In this document: positions 42,364 through 51,973 of the stretch, piece after piece | Position numbering within the stretch: the stretch's first letter is position 1 | How the letters are laid out: the number at the start of each line of letters is the position of its first letter | Origin: Streptococcus oriscaviae | GTDB taxonomy: Bacteria > Bacillota > Bacilli > Lactobacillales > Streptococcaceae | Direction: 5' to 3' | NCBI RefSeq assembly: GCF_018137985.1 | Contig: NZ_CP073084.1 | Span: 806,001 to 870,000, forward strand | Length of the DNA: 64,000 nucleotides | Program-made: the position numbers and the translations under genes | Notes under the pieces: generated by a model | Told to the model about the DNA's origin: nothing | Seen by the model: the letters and a program-made list of their open reading frames with translations, nothing else | The model's database searches: none

Positions 42364-43154
42364 AATTCTACATGCTCCACATCAATGTCTTTGCCCAGCC
42401 AGTTTTCTGCAATCAAACGAAAGGCGACTGGACTGGCAGTTGTATAAAAACGATGATTCAACGGCTCTTCTGTCCGGCTGTGATTGATTTCAAAATAGTT
42501 GAGCAGGACAGAAATATCCCGCGCACACTCTGCTCCGCTGTCAATAAGGGTCACGTCCTTGCCCATCACATTCTGGATAATAGGACGTAAAAGCGGGTAA
42601 TGGGTACAGCCCAAGACGACCGTATCAACCTTTCCCGCCATCCCACGAAGGGTTTCATACACCACTTTCTTAGCCAGGCTAGACTGGTAGTTGTTGGATT
42701 CTACCAGAGGAACAAATTTAGGGCAGGCCAAACTTTCAACCTGGGCAGCAGGTGAAAGGGCCTGTATTTTTTTCCGATAACTATCCATCTGAATGGTCAT
42801 AGCCGTTCCCAATACGCCAATGCGGCCTGACTTAGAGGCCTTGATGGCTGCTGAGGCTCCCGGAAGGATGACTCCCAGCACTGGAATATCCAGTTTGGCC
42901 TTAACTTCCTCCCAGGCAACTGCTGTTGCTGTATTGCAGGCAAAGACGATCATCTTGACATTCTTGGTCAGAAGAAAGTTGACCAGCTGCCAGGTATATT
43001 CTTTAATCTGTTGGGCTGGTCGGGGTCCGTAAGGGGCTCTGGCCGAGTCGCCGATGTATACAATTTCTTCGTGAGGCAGCTGACGCATCAGCTCCCGGGC
43101 CACCGTCAAACCACCCACACCCGAATCTAAAAATCCAATAGGTCGATTGTCCAT
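42360..43154 (-). CDS. murI: Glutamate racemase
   Basis: 264 aa. The two catalytic cysteines are in FACNTATA and LGCTHYPLL. It supplies D-glutamate for peptidoglycan. First gene of a long run with overlapping ends (murI-rdgB-phosphoesterase-cbpB). RBS AGGAAAG ahead of ATG 43154. Confidence 0.95.
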   Translation of the reverse strand: MDNRPIGFLDSGVGGLTVARELMRQLPHEEIVYIGDSARAPYGPRPAQQIKEYTWQLVNFLLTKNVKMIVFACNTATAVAWEEVKAKLDIPVLGVILPGASAAIKASKSGRIGVLGTAMTIQMDSYRKKIQALSPAAQVESLACPKFVPLVESNNYQSSLAKKVVYETLRGMAGKVDTVVLGCTHYPLLRPIIQNVMGKDVTLIDSGAECARDISVLLNYFEINHSRTEEPLNHRFYTTASPVAFRLIAENWLGKDIDVEHVEL

Positions 43155-43209
43155 ACTACTTTCCTAGGCCTTGATGTTTCTTTGGGCCTGTTCCTTCTTG
43201 AAACGAAAA

Positions 43210-43233
43210 GGACTTGGGAGTGTCTCCCAGTCC
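43210..43233 (-). terminator. Terminator after yneF
   Basis: GGACTTGGGAG / CTCCCAGTCC with a TGT loop and one bulged T; TTTT on the minus strand. Confidence 0.75.
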
Positions 43234-43242
43234 CATTTATTC

Positions 43243-43479
43243 TTATTTTTTCTTAGTTGCAACCTTTTGTTGGCTCTTGATTTGACGAAGCACTTGCTGA
43301 ACCTTAGCCTCACTTGGCTTTTGTCCCATCTGGCTCATCATGGTACGAAGAGCATTTTCATCCAAAATTGGCTTATCTGCAATAAACTTTTCAACCTGTT
43401 TACGGGAAAGGAAAATCCCCAAAAACACACCGCCCGCAAAGGCTAATACAATCAATAGAATTGCAAGACCAATATTCAT
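43243..43479 (-). CDS. yneF: YneF family membrane protein
   Basis: 78 aa: one N-terminal helix (about residues 4-25, [21 protein letters not shown]) and a charged cytoplasmic tail with the conserved [23 protein letters not shown]0154/YneF family, function unknown, universally present in streptococci. RBS TTAGGAG. Its promoter (TTGGAA-17-TATAAT, minus-10 at about 43617-43622) gives a leader of roughly 130 nt. Confidence 0.9.
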   Translation of the reverse strand: MNIGLAILLIVLAFAGGVFLGIFLSRKQVEKFIADKPILDENALRTMMSQMGQKPSEAKVQQVLRQIKSQQKVATKKK

Positions 43480-43616
43480 ATTCTAACAATCTCCTAACTT
43501 TTTTCTGTTTCGTTGGTATGTCAAACTGCTGCACACGCTCTTTATTCTTGCTCTGCAGATACTGGGTTGCAGATGGATGAGTAAAAAGCAGTTGAAGCAA
43601 ATCTTCACTCCCTACA

Positions 43617-43645
43617 TTATAACAAATTTACACTTTTTTTCCAAG
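43617..43645 (-). promoter_or_regulatory. Promoter of yneF
   Basis: Minus-strand TTGGAA, 17-bp spacer, TATAAT between lysA and yneF. A TTG-led frame of 66 codons in the leader overlaps the yneF start but has no convincing RBS. Confidence 0.6.
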
Positions 43646-43647
43646 AC

Positions 43648-44895
43648 TTACCTGTCAAAATCGAAGCCGTAAATCGTTGCAAAATAATCTTCCGGAGTTT
43701 CTGCTCGACGAATCATCCGCGCCTGACCATCTTCTGTAAGGAGAATCTCGGCAGAACGCAGGCGGCCGTTGTAGTTGTAGCCCATCGAAAAGCCGTGTGC
43801 GCCTGTATCGTGGATGACTAAGGTATCTCCAACTTCAGCTCTTGGCAGAGAGCGATTCACTGCAAACTTATCATTATTTTCGCAGAGTGAACCAGCCACA
43901 TCCACCACTTCAAGCGGAGCATCTGGTCGCGTGATATTGGTAATATGGTGGTAGGCCCCGTAGAAGGCTGGGCGCATGAGATTGGCTGCCGAAGCATCTA
44001 CCCCTATATAAGTGCGATAAGTTTCCTTGCGGTGAAGAACCTTGGTAATGAGATGGCCATGAGGAGCCAGCATGAAGCGTCCTAGTTCTGTGAAAATCTT
44101 AACATCCCCTAGACCGTTCGGAGTCAGAATTTCCTCATATACCTTACGGACGCCCTCGCCAATACGGGCAATATCATTTGGCTCTTGATCTGGATGGTAG
44201 TCAACTCCGATTCCACCTGACAAATTGATAAAGTCTAAGCTAACACCTGTTTCCTCTCGGATTTCCAAGGCCAAGTCAAAAAGTTGGCGAGCCAGTTCGG
44301 GATAGTAATCATTGGTGACAGTATTCGATGCCAAAAAAGCATGGATACCGAACTGTTTCACTCCCAGTTCTTTCAAATCCTTGTAACCCTGAAGAAGTTG
44401 AGATTTGGTCATGCCAAACTTGGACTCCTCTGGATGATCCATGATGTCGGTTCCCAAAGAAAAGATACCACCAGGGTTGTAGCGCAGGCAAACCGTTTCT
44501 GGAATCCCTGCCACATCTCTTAGAAAGGCAATATGTTCATAGGCGTCCAAATTGATGGTCGCACCAACCTGCCTTGCATAGACAAATTCTTGAGCCTGAG
44601 TATCATTTGAGGTAAACATGATGTCTGTGAAGCCCATCTTAGCACTCATCAAGACCTCCACATCCGTCGCACAGTCCACCCCACAACCTTCTTCTTGAAG
44701 GATCTTCAAAATGGCTGGAGTCGGCGTCGCCTTCACGGCAAAATATTCCTTAAATCCCTTGTTCCATGAAAAGGCAGCGTGCAGGGCACGCGCTTTTTCG
44801 CGTATTCCCTTTTCATCGTAGAGGTGGAAGGGGGTTGGAAATTGCTCAGTGATGGTAGCTAGGGTTTCTTTGCTGATAAATGGTTGTTTGGTCAT
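43648..44895 (-). CDS. lysA: Diaminopimelate decarboxylase
   Basis: 415 aa, fold III PLP enzyme: the PLP lysine in YFAVKATPTP, GGG-type loop LSGGIGVDYHP, and the C-terminal active-site Cys in GSLCENNDKF. It converts meso-diaminopimelate to L-lysine, needed for lysine-type peptidoglycan. Monocistronic, divergent from pepC. Confidence 0.93.
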   Translation of the reverse strand: MTKQPFISKETLATITEQFPTPFHLYDEKGIREKARALHAAFSWNKGFKEYFAVKATPTPAILKILQEEGCGVDCATDVEVLMSAKMGFTDIMFTSNDTQAQEFVYARQVGATINLDAYEHIAFLRDVAGIPETVCLRYNPGGIFSLGTDIMDHPEESKFGMTKSQLLQGYKDLKELGVKQFGIHAFLASNTVTNDYYPELARQLFDLALEIREETGVSLDFINLSGGIGVDYHPDQEPNDIARIGEGVRKVYEEILTPNGLGDVKIFTELGRFMLAPHGHLITKVLHRKETYRTYIGVDASAANLMRPAFYGAYHHITNITRPDAPLEVVDVAGSLCENNDKFAVNRSLPRAEVGDTLVIHDTGAHGFSMGYNYNGRLRSAEILLTEDGQARMIRRAETPEDYFATIYGFDFDR

Positions 44896-45031
44896 CTCTC
44901 TACCTCGTCAAATTTTTTACCATTATACCATAAAAAGAGGGGATAGGCATTTCTTTCAACCAATTTCGCTTTCGGCTTGCAAAATAAACAGCAAGTTCTA
45001 TAATGGGTATTAAGAAAGAAAGGAGTTCGTT

Positions 45032-46369
45032 ATGTTTGAACTAGAACCATCATTTACTGACAAACTCTATGCTGATTATCTGGCCAATCCCAAATATCGT
45101 GCAATGGAAAACGCCATCAGTCACAACGGTTTGTTGAAGTCCTTGGAAACACGCCAAAGTGCCGTAGAAAACGATCCTGTTTTCTCCATTGATGTGACCA
45201 AAGATAAGGTTTCCGACCAAAAGGCTTCCGGCCGTTGCTGGATGTTTGCCGCCCTCAATACCTTCCGCCACAAGCTCATCAGCGAATTCAAGCTGGAAGA
45301 TTTTGAACTGTCACAGGCCCACACCTTCTTCTGGGATAAGTATGAAAAATCCAACTGGTTTCTTGAACAAATTATTGCCACTGCGGATCAGGAGTTAGAT
45401 AGCCGTAAGGTCAAATTCCTTCTGGATACTCCCCAACAAGATGGGGGTCAGTGGGATATGGTCGTAGCTCTTTTTGAGAAATACGGAGTGGTACCAAAGT
45501 CTGTCTACCCTGAGTCTATCTCTTCCAGCAATAGTCGCGAACTCAACCAATACCTCAACAAATTGCTGCGTCAGGACGCCCAGATCTTACGGCAATTGAT
45601 TGAAAACGGGGCCAACCTTCCTCAGGTCAAGGCCAAAAAAGAAGATCTTCTTCAAGAAATCTTCAATTTCTTAGCCATGAACCTAGGGCTTCCCCCACGC
45701 TCTTTTGACTTTGCCTACCGCGATAAGGACAACGCTTATCATAGCGACAAAGACCTGACACCGCAAGTCTTCTACGAACGCTATGTCGGTTTGAAACTGG
45801 CAGACTATGTATCCGTCATCAATGCACCGACCAGTGACAAGCCATATGGAAAATCCTATACTGTTGAACTGCTGGGGAATGTGGTTGGAAGTCCTGCTGT
45901 ACGCTATCTCAATTTGGAAATGGACCGATTGAAAGAACTAGCTATTGCCCAGTTAAAAACAGGTGAATCTGTTTGGTTTGGTTCAGATGTCGGTCAATCA
46001 AGCGACCGTCAGACAGGCGTAATGGCAATCAATACTTATGATTTCCAATCCAGCATGGACATCCAACTAACCCAAGACAAGGCAGGGCGTTTGGATTATG
46101 CTGAAAGTCTGATGACGCACGCCATGGTATTAACAGGTGTTGATTTAGATCAGGCTGGCCGTTCACTCAAATGGAAGGTAGAAAATTCTTGGGGTGACAA
46201 GGTTGGTCAGAAAGGCTATTTCGTTGCTTCTGACAAGTGGATGGATGAGTATACTTACCAAATTGTTGTCCGCAAAGACCTATTGACCGCTGAAGAATTA
46301 GCCGCCTATCAGGCCCAGCCTCAGGTACTCGCTCCTTGGGATCCAATGGGGGCCTTAGCCAACTTATGA
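45032..46369 (+). CDS. pepC: Aminopeptidase C (C1B cysteine peptidase)
   Basis: 445 aa, bleomycin-hydrolase family. Catalytic Cys69 in KASGRCWMFAAL, His in LMTHAMVLTGV and Asn in KVENSWGD. A cytoplasmic hexameric aminopeptidase for peptide use. Promoter TTGCAA-16-TATAAT near 44975-45006; strong RBS AAAGGAG. Confidence 0.95.
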   Translation: MFELEPSFTDKLYADYLANPKYRAMENAISHNGLLKSLETRQSAVENDPVFSIDVTKDKVSDQKASGRCWMFAALNTFRHKLISEFKLEDFELSQAHTFFWDKYEKSNWFLEQIIATADQELDSRKVKFLLDTPQQDGGQWDMVVALFEKYGVVPKSVYPESISSSNSRELNQYLNKLLRQDAQILRQLIENGANLPQVKAKKEDLLQEIFNFLAMNLGLPPRSFDFAYRDKDNAYHSDKDLTPQVFYERYVGLKLADYVSVINAPTSDKPYGKSYTVELLGNVVGSPAVRYLNLEMDRLKELAIAQLKTGESVWFGSDVGQSSDRQTGVMAINTYDFQSSMDIQLTQDKAGRLDYAESLMTHAMVLTGVDLDQAGRSLKWKVENSWGDKVGQKGYFVASDKWMDEYTYQIVVRKDLLTAEELAAYQAQPQVLAPWDPMGALANL

Positions 46370-46380
46370 CAGATAGATAA

Positions 46381-46406
46381 AGAGTTAGAGGCGCACCTCT
46401 AACTCT
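46381..46406. terminator. Bidirectional terminator between pepC and ppdK
   Basis: AGAGTTAGAGG-CGCA-CCTCTAACTCT, 11-bp stem, then T5. Confidence 0.88.
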
Positions 46407-46419
46407 TTTTGCATGTGAT

Positions 46420-49053
46420 TTACTTATCTAACCAAATCTGTCGTTCTTTCTTTATCTGGCTTTGAGCAGCAGCCAAACGGGCTATCAGAACCCGATAAGG
46501 CGAACAGGAAACGTAGTCTAGTCCTAGGTCTGAGCACCGCTCAATGGACACTGGATCGCCGCCGTGTTCTCCACAGATACCGATGGCTATTTCAGGGTTC
46601 ACAGACCGCGCTTTTTCGATTGCCAGTTTCATCAGTTCCAAAACGCCCGATTCATCCAGACTAACAAATGGATCCTGCGGCAGAATCTGCTTGTCCAAGT
46701 AAGATTCTAGGAACTTGCTGGCATCATCGCGAGAGTAACCATAGGTCATCTGGGTCAAGTCGTTGGTTCCAAAGCTAAAGAAGGCTGCCTGAGTTGCGAG
46801 CTGGTCTGCTGTCAGACAGGCACGCGGAATTTCGATCATGCTGCCAATGCTGTAATCAAACCGCAAGCCTGCTTGCTCCATCTCCTCTTCCAGACAGGTC
46901 TGAATCAGATTCTTGAGGTAGGTCAGCTCCTTATCGATCCCAACCAGAGGAATCATAATATCCGCCTGAACAGGAGTTCCCTCCTTACGCGCCTTGAGAG
47001 CTGCTCTGGCAATGGCTCTCGCCTGCATCAGATAAATTTCTGGATAGGTAATCCCCAAACGGCAGCCGCGATGCCCCATCATAGGATTGAATTCTGCCAA
47101 GGAATGGAGCTGCCGCTTGAGAGCTACAAGGCTAACCCCCAAATCTGCTGCCAAGCTAGCGATTTGCTCCTCCTCTTTTGGAAGAAATTCATGTAAAGGT
47201 GGATCTAAGAGCCGAATGGTGAGATGACGTCCTTCCATAACCTTAAACATCTGATAAAAATCATCCCGCTGGAAGGGTTCCAAGCGGTCGAGGTAGACGC
47301 TACGCTCCTCGCTGGACTTAGCTAAAATCATCTGGCGAACAGTCCGAATACGTTCTTCTTCAAAGAACATGTGTTCTGTCCGGCAAAGACCGATTCCTTC
47401 TGCACCAAAGCCCAGACCGGTTTTGGCATCTGCTGCATTGTCAGCGTTGACATACACCTTGAGAGGACGAATGCGGTCTGCCCACGTCATCAGCTCTTGG
47501 AAATGTTCGTCATGACTATCTTGGGAAGTTTCCAAAGCTCCTAAGTAGACCTTGCCAGTTGCTCCATCAATAGACAACACATCCCCTTCATGAAGCAGAT
47601 GAGGACCAACCCTTACGGTCTTTGTTGTTTCATCAATTTGCAGGGCTTGGCAGCCACAAACGCAGGATTTCCCCATTCCACGCGCAACCACCGCCGCGTG
47701 AGAAGTCATACCTCCACGGCTGGTCAGAATGGCCTGAGCAGAAACCATTCCTTCAATGTCCTCGGGCGAGGTTTCCTCTCGCACCAAAATCACCTTTTCC
47801 TGCTTAGCGGCCTTGGTTGCTTCTTCTGCTGTAAAGTAAATTTTCCCACTTGCCGCACCTGGAGAGGCAGCAAGTCCTGTCGCTAGCAACTCCGCTCCTG
47901 CTAGACTGTCTGGCCTGAATTGAGGATGGAGGAGTTGGTTAATCTCTTGAGCCGACAGGCGCAACAAGGCTTCTTGCTTGTCGATAATCCCCTCTTTCAC
48001 CAGATCCACAGCAACTCGCACTGCGGCCTTAGCGGTCCGTTTGGCATTGCGGGTCTGTAGGAGATAGAGTTTGCCTTCCTCAATAGTAAATTCAATGTCC
48101 TGCATATCTTGATAGTGGCGCTCTAACTCTTCTACTAGGCCTAGCAATTCTTGGTATTGGGCTGGTTTGTCTTCTTTCAAATTAGCGATACTCTTTGGCG
48201 TTCGGATGCCCGCCACCACATCCTCGCCTTGGGCGTTGATAAGGTATTCCCCAAACAATTCTCGGCTGCCGTCAACCGGGTTGCGGCTAAAACAAACACC
48301 TGTTCCAGACTCATCTCCCCGATTACCAAAAACCATGGCCTGTATATTTACGGCGGTTCCTAGACTATCACTGATTTGATGCAGCCTGCGGTAGACCTTG
48401 GCCCTGTTGTTATTCCAGGATCGAAAGACTGCTTCGATGGCTAAGAAGAGCTGTTCCTCCACATCTTGCGGAAATGTTCTTCCAGTTTGCGCCAGAAAAA
48501 TCACCTTGAACTCCTGCACAATCTGTCTAAGTTCATGAGCTGGAATATCCTTGTCTTCGGGATAGCCCTTTTCGGCCTTGATGCGGGATAACACCTGTTC
48601 AAAATGGAACTTTTCAACCCCCATCACCACGTCTGAAAACATTTGGATGAAGCGACGATAACTGTCAAAGGCAAATTTTTCATCCTGTTGTTGAGCCAAG
48701 GCTTCGACAACCTGATCATTGAGCCCCAAATTGAGTACCGTATCCATCATGCCTGGCATAGAAAAAACGGCACCACTGCGAACAGATACCAAAAGCGGAT
48801 TTTCCAAACTTCCCAGTACCTTGCCCATCTCCTCTTCCAAGCCCTGAAGATGTTCCTTAACCTCTGCTATCAGACTGTCAAAGAGTTGCCCATCATGAGT
48901 ATAATAGGCATTGCAGGCTTCTGTTGTGATGGTAAAACCCGGTGGCACCCGCACTCCTAGACCGACCATTTCAGCTAGGTTGGCCCCTTTGCCACCCAAG
49001 AGATGCTTCATCTCCTTGTTGCCTTCCTGAAAACGATAAACCAATTTTGCCAT
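46420..49053 (-). CDS. ppdK: Pyruvate, phosphate dikinase
   Basis: 877 aa, full length. N-terminal ATP-grasp domain (GGKGANLAEM near residue 20), central phosphohistidine domain with catalytic His in RGGMTSHAAVVARGMGKSC, and C-terminal PEP/pyruvate barrel (GLCRTEHMFF, GTNDLTQMTYG). It interconverts pyruvate + ATP + Pi with PEP + AMP + PPi. Last gene of ccpN-PDRP-ppdK, so both its regulator protein and its transcriptional regulator are in the operon. RBS AAAGGAGG. Confidence 0.96.
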   Translation of the reverse strand: MAKLVYRFQEGNKEMKHLLGGKGANLAEMVGLGVRVPPGFTITTEACNAYYTHDGQLFDSLIAEVKEHLQGLEEEMGKVLGSLENPLLVSVRSGAVFSMPGMMDTVLNLGLNDQVVEALAQQQDEKFAFDSYRRFIQMFSDVVMGVEKFHFEQVLSRIKAEKGYPEDKDIPAHELRQIVQEFKVIFLAQTGRTFPQDVEEQLFLAIEAVFRSWNNNRAKVYRRLHQISDSLGTAVNIQAMVFGNRGDESGTGVCFSRNPVDGSRELFGEYLINAQGEDVVAGIRTPKSIANLKEDKPAQYQELLGLVEELERHYQDMQDIEFTIEEGKLYLLQTRNAKRTAKAAVRVAVDLVKEGIIDKQEALLRLSAQEINQLLHPQFRPDSLAGAELLATGLAASPGAASGKIYFTAEEATKAAKQEKVILVREETSPEDIEGMVSAQAILTSRGGMTSHAAVVARGMGKSCVCGCQALQIDETTKTVRVGPHLLHEGDVLSIDGATGKVYLGALETSQDSHDEHFQELMTWADRIRPLKVYVNADNAADAKTGLGFGAEGIGLCRTEHMFFEEERIRTVRQMILAKSSEERSVYLDRLEPFQRDDFYQMFKVMEGRHLTIRLLDPPLHEFLPKEEEQIASLAADLGVSLVALKRQLHSLAEFNPMMGHRGCRLGITYPEIYLMQARAIARAALKARKEGTPVQADIMIPLVGIDKELTYLKNLIQTCLEEEMEQAGLRFDYSIGSMIEIPRACLTADQLATQAAFFSFGTNDLTQMTYGYSRDDASKFLESYLDKQILPQDPFVSLDESGVLELMKLAIEKARSVNPEIAIGICGEHGGDPVSIERCSDLGLDYVSCSPYRVLIARLAAAQSQIKKERQIWLDK

Positions 49054-49072
49054 GGTGACCTCCTTTTTGCAC

Positions 49073-49894
49073 CTATAAATTGACCACTGTTAATCCAGAT
49101 TGCTTCATTCGTTCCATAATCAACTCTGCTGTTTCTTCGATAGCCTTGTTTTCAATATCAATGATTGGGCAGCCCAACCTGTTCATAATCGAGTGGGCAT
49201 AGTTCAATTCCTCTAAAATCTGCTCCTGATTGGTATAGGTGTTGTCCTGATACATACCGAGAGATTTCAAGCGCTCTTCCCGAATTCGGTTGAGGTGATC
49301 CAGACTGGTCGTCAGACCAAAAATCTTCCTGCGATCTAGTTGAAATAGTTCCTGAGGGATGGGAGAACCCAAGATAAGCGGAAGATTCATCACCTTTAAC
49401 TGTTGGTTAGCCAAATACATGCTAAGCGGTGTCTTGGAGGTTCGGGAAACGCCAATCAAGACCACATCCGCCTCGAACAAACCTCGCACGTCCTTGCCAT
49501 CATCGTACTTAATGGTAAATTCAATAGCATGAATGCGATTGAAATATGCCTGATCGACCTTGCGCAGTAAACCCGGCTGACTCTTGGGAGCCAATTCAAA
49601 GTGGGCAGCCAAACTGGCAATCATATCTGTCAAAATATCGAAAAGCTGAACGCCTTTTTCCTCAGCCAGTTGCCGCGAGTAGGCAGCCAGTTCAGGGTTA
49701 ACCAACGTTTGGATGACCAGACACTGACTGTCTGGCATCTGTTGGTAAATGCCGTCTAGCTCTGAAGGACTGTTGATAAAGGGATAGCGCAAAACAGAAT
49801 AGGTCACCGCTTGGCCTTCAAACTGGGCCAGAGCTGCTCGAATGACTTCCTTGGCTGTATTGCCCAGTGAATCTGAAATGATATAGATAATCAT
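49073..49894 (-). CDS. Pyruvate, phosphate dikinase regulatory protein
   Basis: 273 aa, DUF299 family (Bacillus YqfL). The P-loop-like GVSRTSKTPLSMYLA (about 149-163) is diagnostic. It acts as both ADP-dependent kinase and Pi-dependent phosphorylase on PPDK, switching it off and on at a Thr beside the catalytic His. Overlaps ccpN by 4 bp and lies 19 bp before ppdK, its target. Confidence 0.93.
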   Translation of the reverse strand: MIIYIISDSLGNTAKEVIRAALAQFEGQAVTYSVLRYPFINSPSELDGIYQQMPDSQCLVIQTLVNPELAAYSRQLAEEKGVQLFDILTDMIASLAAHFELAPKSQPGLLRKVDQAYFNRIHAIEFTIKYDDGKDVRGLFEADVVLIGVSRTSKTPLSMYLANQQLKVMNLPLILGSPIPQELFQLDRRKIFGLTTSLDHLNRIREERLKSLGMYQDNTYTNQEQILEELNYAHSIMNRLGCPIIDIENKAIEETAELIMERMKQSGLTVVNL

Positions 49895-50514
49895 CGTATT
49901 CCCTCCATTGATTCCAAAAGCAGAGATAGAATGGTCGTTTTTGAAATCCGACCAATTGGCCGCAGACGGCCATCCTCATTGACGACGACTGGCAGACAGT
50001 CTACCTGATGCAGACCAATTTTTTTCAGAGCATCTAAAACACGCTCCTCTTCTTTACAGTAGATAATATTAGGAACCCTTGTCATGGCTAAGGCCACGCT
50101 AAAGTTTTGGATGATGGGATTGGACAGGGCCATTTTGAGTAGGTCCTTACGAGAAACAATCCCAACGAGATACCCATCCTCATCAACAATAAAAATCGTT
50201 CCTACATCGTGAATATACAGCTTGGTCACAACATCTGAAAAGCCATCTGTCTGTTTGGCAACAATAGGAATCCCCATCACATCTTTGACTTCTTTTTCTT
50301 GAAAATGATAGTTCTGTTGCGCCTGATAATTTTCATTATAGTAATAGCCAACATTGGGTTTGGCCTCTAAAATCCCAATCATAATGAGGACAGCCAGTTC
50401 ATTGCGGATGGTAGACTTGCCAACTGATAGCTGCTTGGCCAAATCATCACCCGTAATTGGTTCACGGCTTTTAACTAATTCGATGATACTTTCTTGTCGT
50501 TTATTTAACTTCAT
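49891..50514 (-). CDS. ccpN: CcpN-type HTH and CBS-domain repressor
   Basis: 207 aa from ATG 50514 (GGAGAG ahead). N-terminal DeoR-like helix-turn-helix (residues 1-60) and two CBS motifs (about 75-130 and 145-200: VGIVSRKDLLKMAL, LPVVVNEDGRLRPIGRIS). Bacillus CcpN (YqzB) represses gluconeogenic genes and is also coded next to yqfL. Here it probably controls its own operon with ppdK. Confidence 0.88.
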   Translation of the reverse strand: MKLNKRQESIIELVKSREPITGDDLAKQLSVGKSTIRNELAVLIMIGILEAKPNVGYYYNENYQAQQNYHFQEKEVKDVMGIPIVAKQTDGFSDVVTKLYIHDVGTIFIVDEDGYLVGIVSRKDLLKMALSNPIIQNFSVALAMTRVPNIIYCKEEERVLDALKKIGLHQVDCLPVVVNEDGRLRPIGRISKTTILSLLLESMEGIR

Positions 50515-50544
50515 TTTTCTCTCCTTGTAAGCGCCTTCCACCAC

Positions 50545-50573
50545 ATCTTATCACTTATGCTACATTAAATCAA
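50545..50573 (-). promoter_or_regulatory. Promoter of ccpN-PDRP-ppdK
   Basis: Minus-strand TTGATT (50568-50573), 17-bp spacer, TAAGAT (50545-50550). Confidence 0.6.
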
Positions 50574-50641
50574 GTTATAACACATTATTTCTATTGTTTT
50601 TTTAATTAGCACACACTATTCCCTGCTTCAAACACCAGAAA

Positions 50642-50671
50642 AAAATCCATAGGGTTCTTCCTATGGATTTT
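50642..50671 (-). terminator. Terminator after hpf
   Basis: 12-bp stem AAAATCCATAGG / CCTATGGATTTT with seven T on the minus strand. Confidence 0.85.
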
Positions 50672-50688
50672 CAGAAATAGTATATATT

Positions 50689-51231
50689 TTATTGGCGAAC
50701 TTCTAAGAGACCCAAATCACCGTCTTCACGTTTGTACAGGACGTTGGTAGTGCCATCGCTTGCATCTGTGTAAATGAAGAAATCATGGCCCAGCAATTCC
50801 AATTGGAGAATGGCTTCTTCAATATCCATTGGTTTCAGGTCAACCTGCTTGGTACGAACTACTTTCACTTCTTCTTCTGCTTGTTCTACCAAGTCTTCAG
50901 TAAAGATTTGACTGGTTGAAACTTTTTGACGGTGCTTACGCTCAATCTTTGTCTTATTGCGGCGGATTTGGCGCTCAATCTTGTCAACTACCAAATCAAT
51001 CGAACCGTACATTTCTTGGGAAACATCTTCAGCACGGAGAGTAATGGAGCCAATTGGAATGGTTACTTCCACCTTGGCACGCTTGTCACGATATACTTTC
51101 AGATTCACTTTCGCGTTGAGTTCTTGGTCTTCATGGAAGTATTTCTCAATCTTGGCTACCTTGTCTTCCACATAGTTGCGAAGTGCTTCTGTCACTTCAA
51201 GGTTTTCTCCACGAATACTGAATTTAATCAT
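50689..51231 (-). CDS. hpf: Ribosome hibernation promoting factor, long form
   Basis: 180 aa from ATG 51231 (AGAGGT ahead). N-terminal RaiA-like domain (MIKFSIRGENLEVTEALRNYVE to about residue 100), a linker, and the C-terminal dimerisation domain (about 122-180, PMDIEEAILQLELLGHDFF). Long HPF joins two 70S ribosomes into the 100S dimer in stationary phase. It follows the comF operon; it has 76 bp ahead of it and may have an additional promoter there. Confidence 0.95.
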   Translation of the reverse strand: MIKFSIRGENLEVTEALRNYVEDKVAKIEKYFHEDQELNAKVNLKVYRDKRAKVEVTIPIGSITLRAEDVSQEMYGSIDLVVDKIERQIRRNKTKIERKHRQKVSTSQIFTEDLVEQAEEEVKVVRTKQVDLKPMDIEEAILQLELLGHDFFIYTDASDGTTNVLYKREDGDLGLLEVRQ

Positions 51232-51307
51232 ATAAGTACCTCTTTCTAGGCTTTCGCCTTTCTTCACTCTTATTATACCACTTGAGAATTTTTTTGCAAC
51301 CGTTTTC

Positions 51308-51973
51308 TCAGCGCGCGATTGAAAAACTCTTGATTCTTTTCTTTCCATTTTTCATAAGAATCCGCTTGGCTAGCTGGATACTGGCACCTGTTGTGTAAAT
51401 ATCATCAATCAAAATTATTTTTTCCGGAAGTGGTTTTTCCTCCAAAAGATAAAAAAACTGTTCCGCCTCCAATCGTTCCTTCCTCGATTTTTCTGACTGC
51501 CGCTGGGTATCCATTTTCCCCAGCAAAGGCTGGTAGGTAAGCCCTGCCGCTTCCAGGATTCCTTCTACCTGATTAAAGCCCCGCTCCGCCAAACGCTTGG
51601 GACCAAGTGGGATGGGTACGAGAGTGTAGTCGGAATATGCGCTTAGGTAGAGTTTAAGCTCTTTTGCAAAAACTTTCCTTAAAAGATAATCCCCTTGAAA
51701 TTTATACTGGTTAAAATAGGCCGCCATCTCGTCTGTATAATCATAGAGGCTTTTGTGATCCACCGATAGCCCCAACTTCTCCCAATAACGGCAATCCTGA
51801 CAAACCTCACTGCTGCCAGATTTTGAGCAGGAAGGGCAGGCCTCTTCTGTTTTGGGAACAAAAGCTGCGCGGCAACTCAAACAAACCTGCGCTTCCATTT
51901 TTTTAAAGAGAAGAATGTCCACAAACCGCAGACTCTCCTTCATCCCTTGCTTGCACAACAAACATTCACTCAT
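51308..51973 (-). CDS. comFC: Competence protein ComFC
   Basis: 221 aa. N-terminal zinc-binding Cys pairs (CLLC, CLSC, CPSC, CQDC) and a C-terminal phosphoribosyltransferase-like domain with IILIDDIYTTGAS. Needed for transformation, partner of ComFA. Its start overlaps comFA by 8 bp, so it is under the same cin-box. Confidence 0.93.
   Translation of the reverse strand: MSECLLCKQGMKESLRFVDILLFKKMEAQVCLSCRAAFVPKTEEACPSCSKSGSSEVCQDCRYWEKLGLSVDHKSLYDYTDEMAAYFNQYKFQGDYLLRKVFAKELKLYLSAYSDYTLVPIPLGPKRLAERGFNQVEGILEAAGLTYQPLLGKMDTQRQSEKSRKERLEAEQFFYLLEEKPLPEKIILIDDIYTTGASIQLAKRILMKNGKKRIKSFSIAR

Noticed and set aside
43400..43600. TTG-led frame of 66 codons overlapping the yneF start
   Set aside because: It begins almost at the predicted transcription start, its only SD-like GGGAG would be at the very 5' end, and the tail is a shadow of yneF in another frame.
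48167..48379. Small plus-strand frames inside ppdK
   Set aside because: Shadows of the 877-codon ppdK gene, which reads through without interruption.
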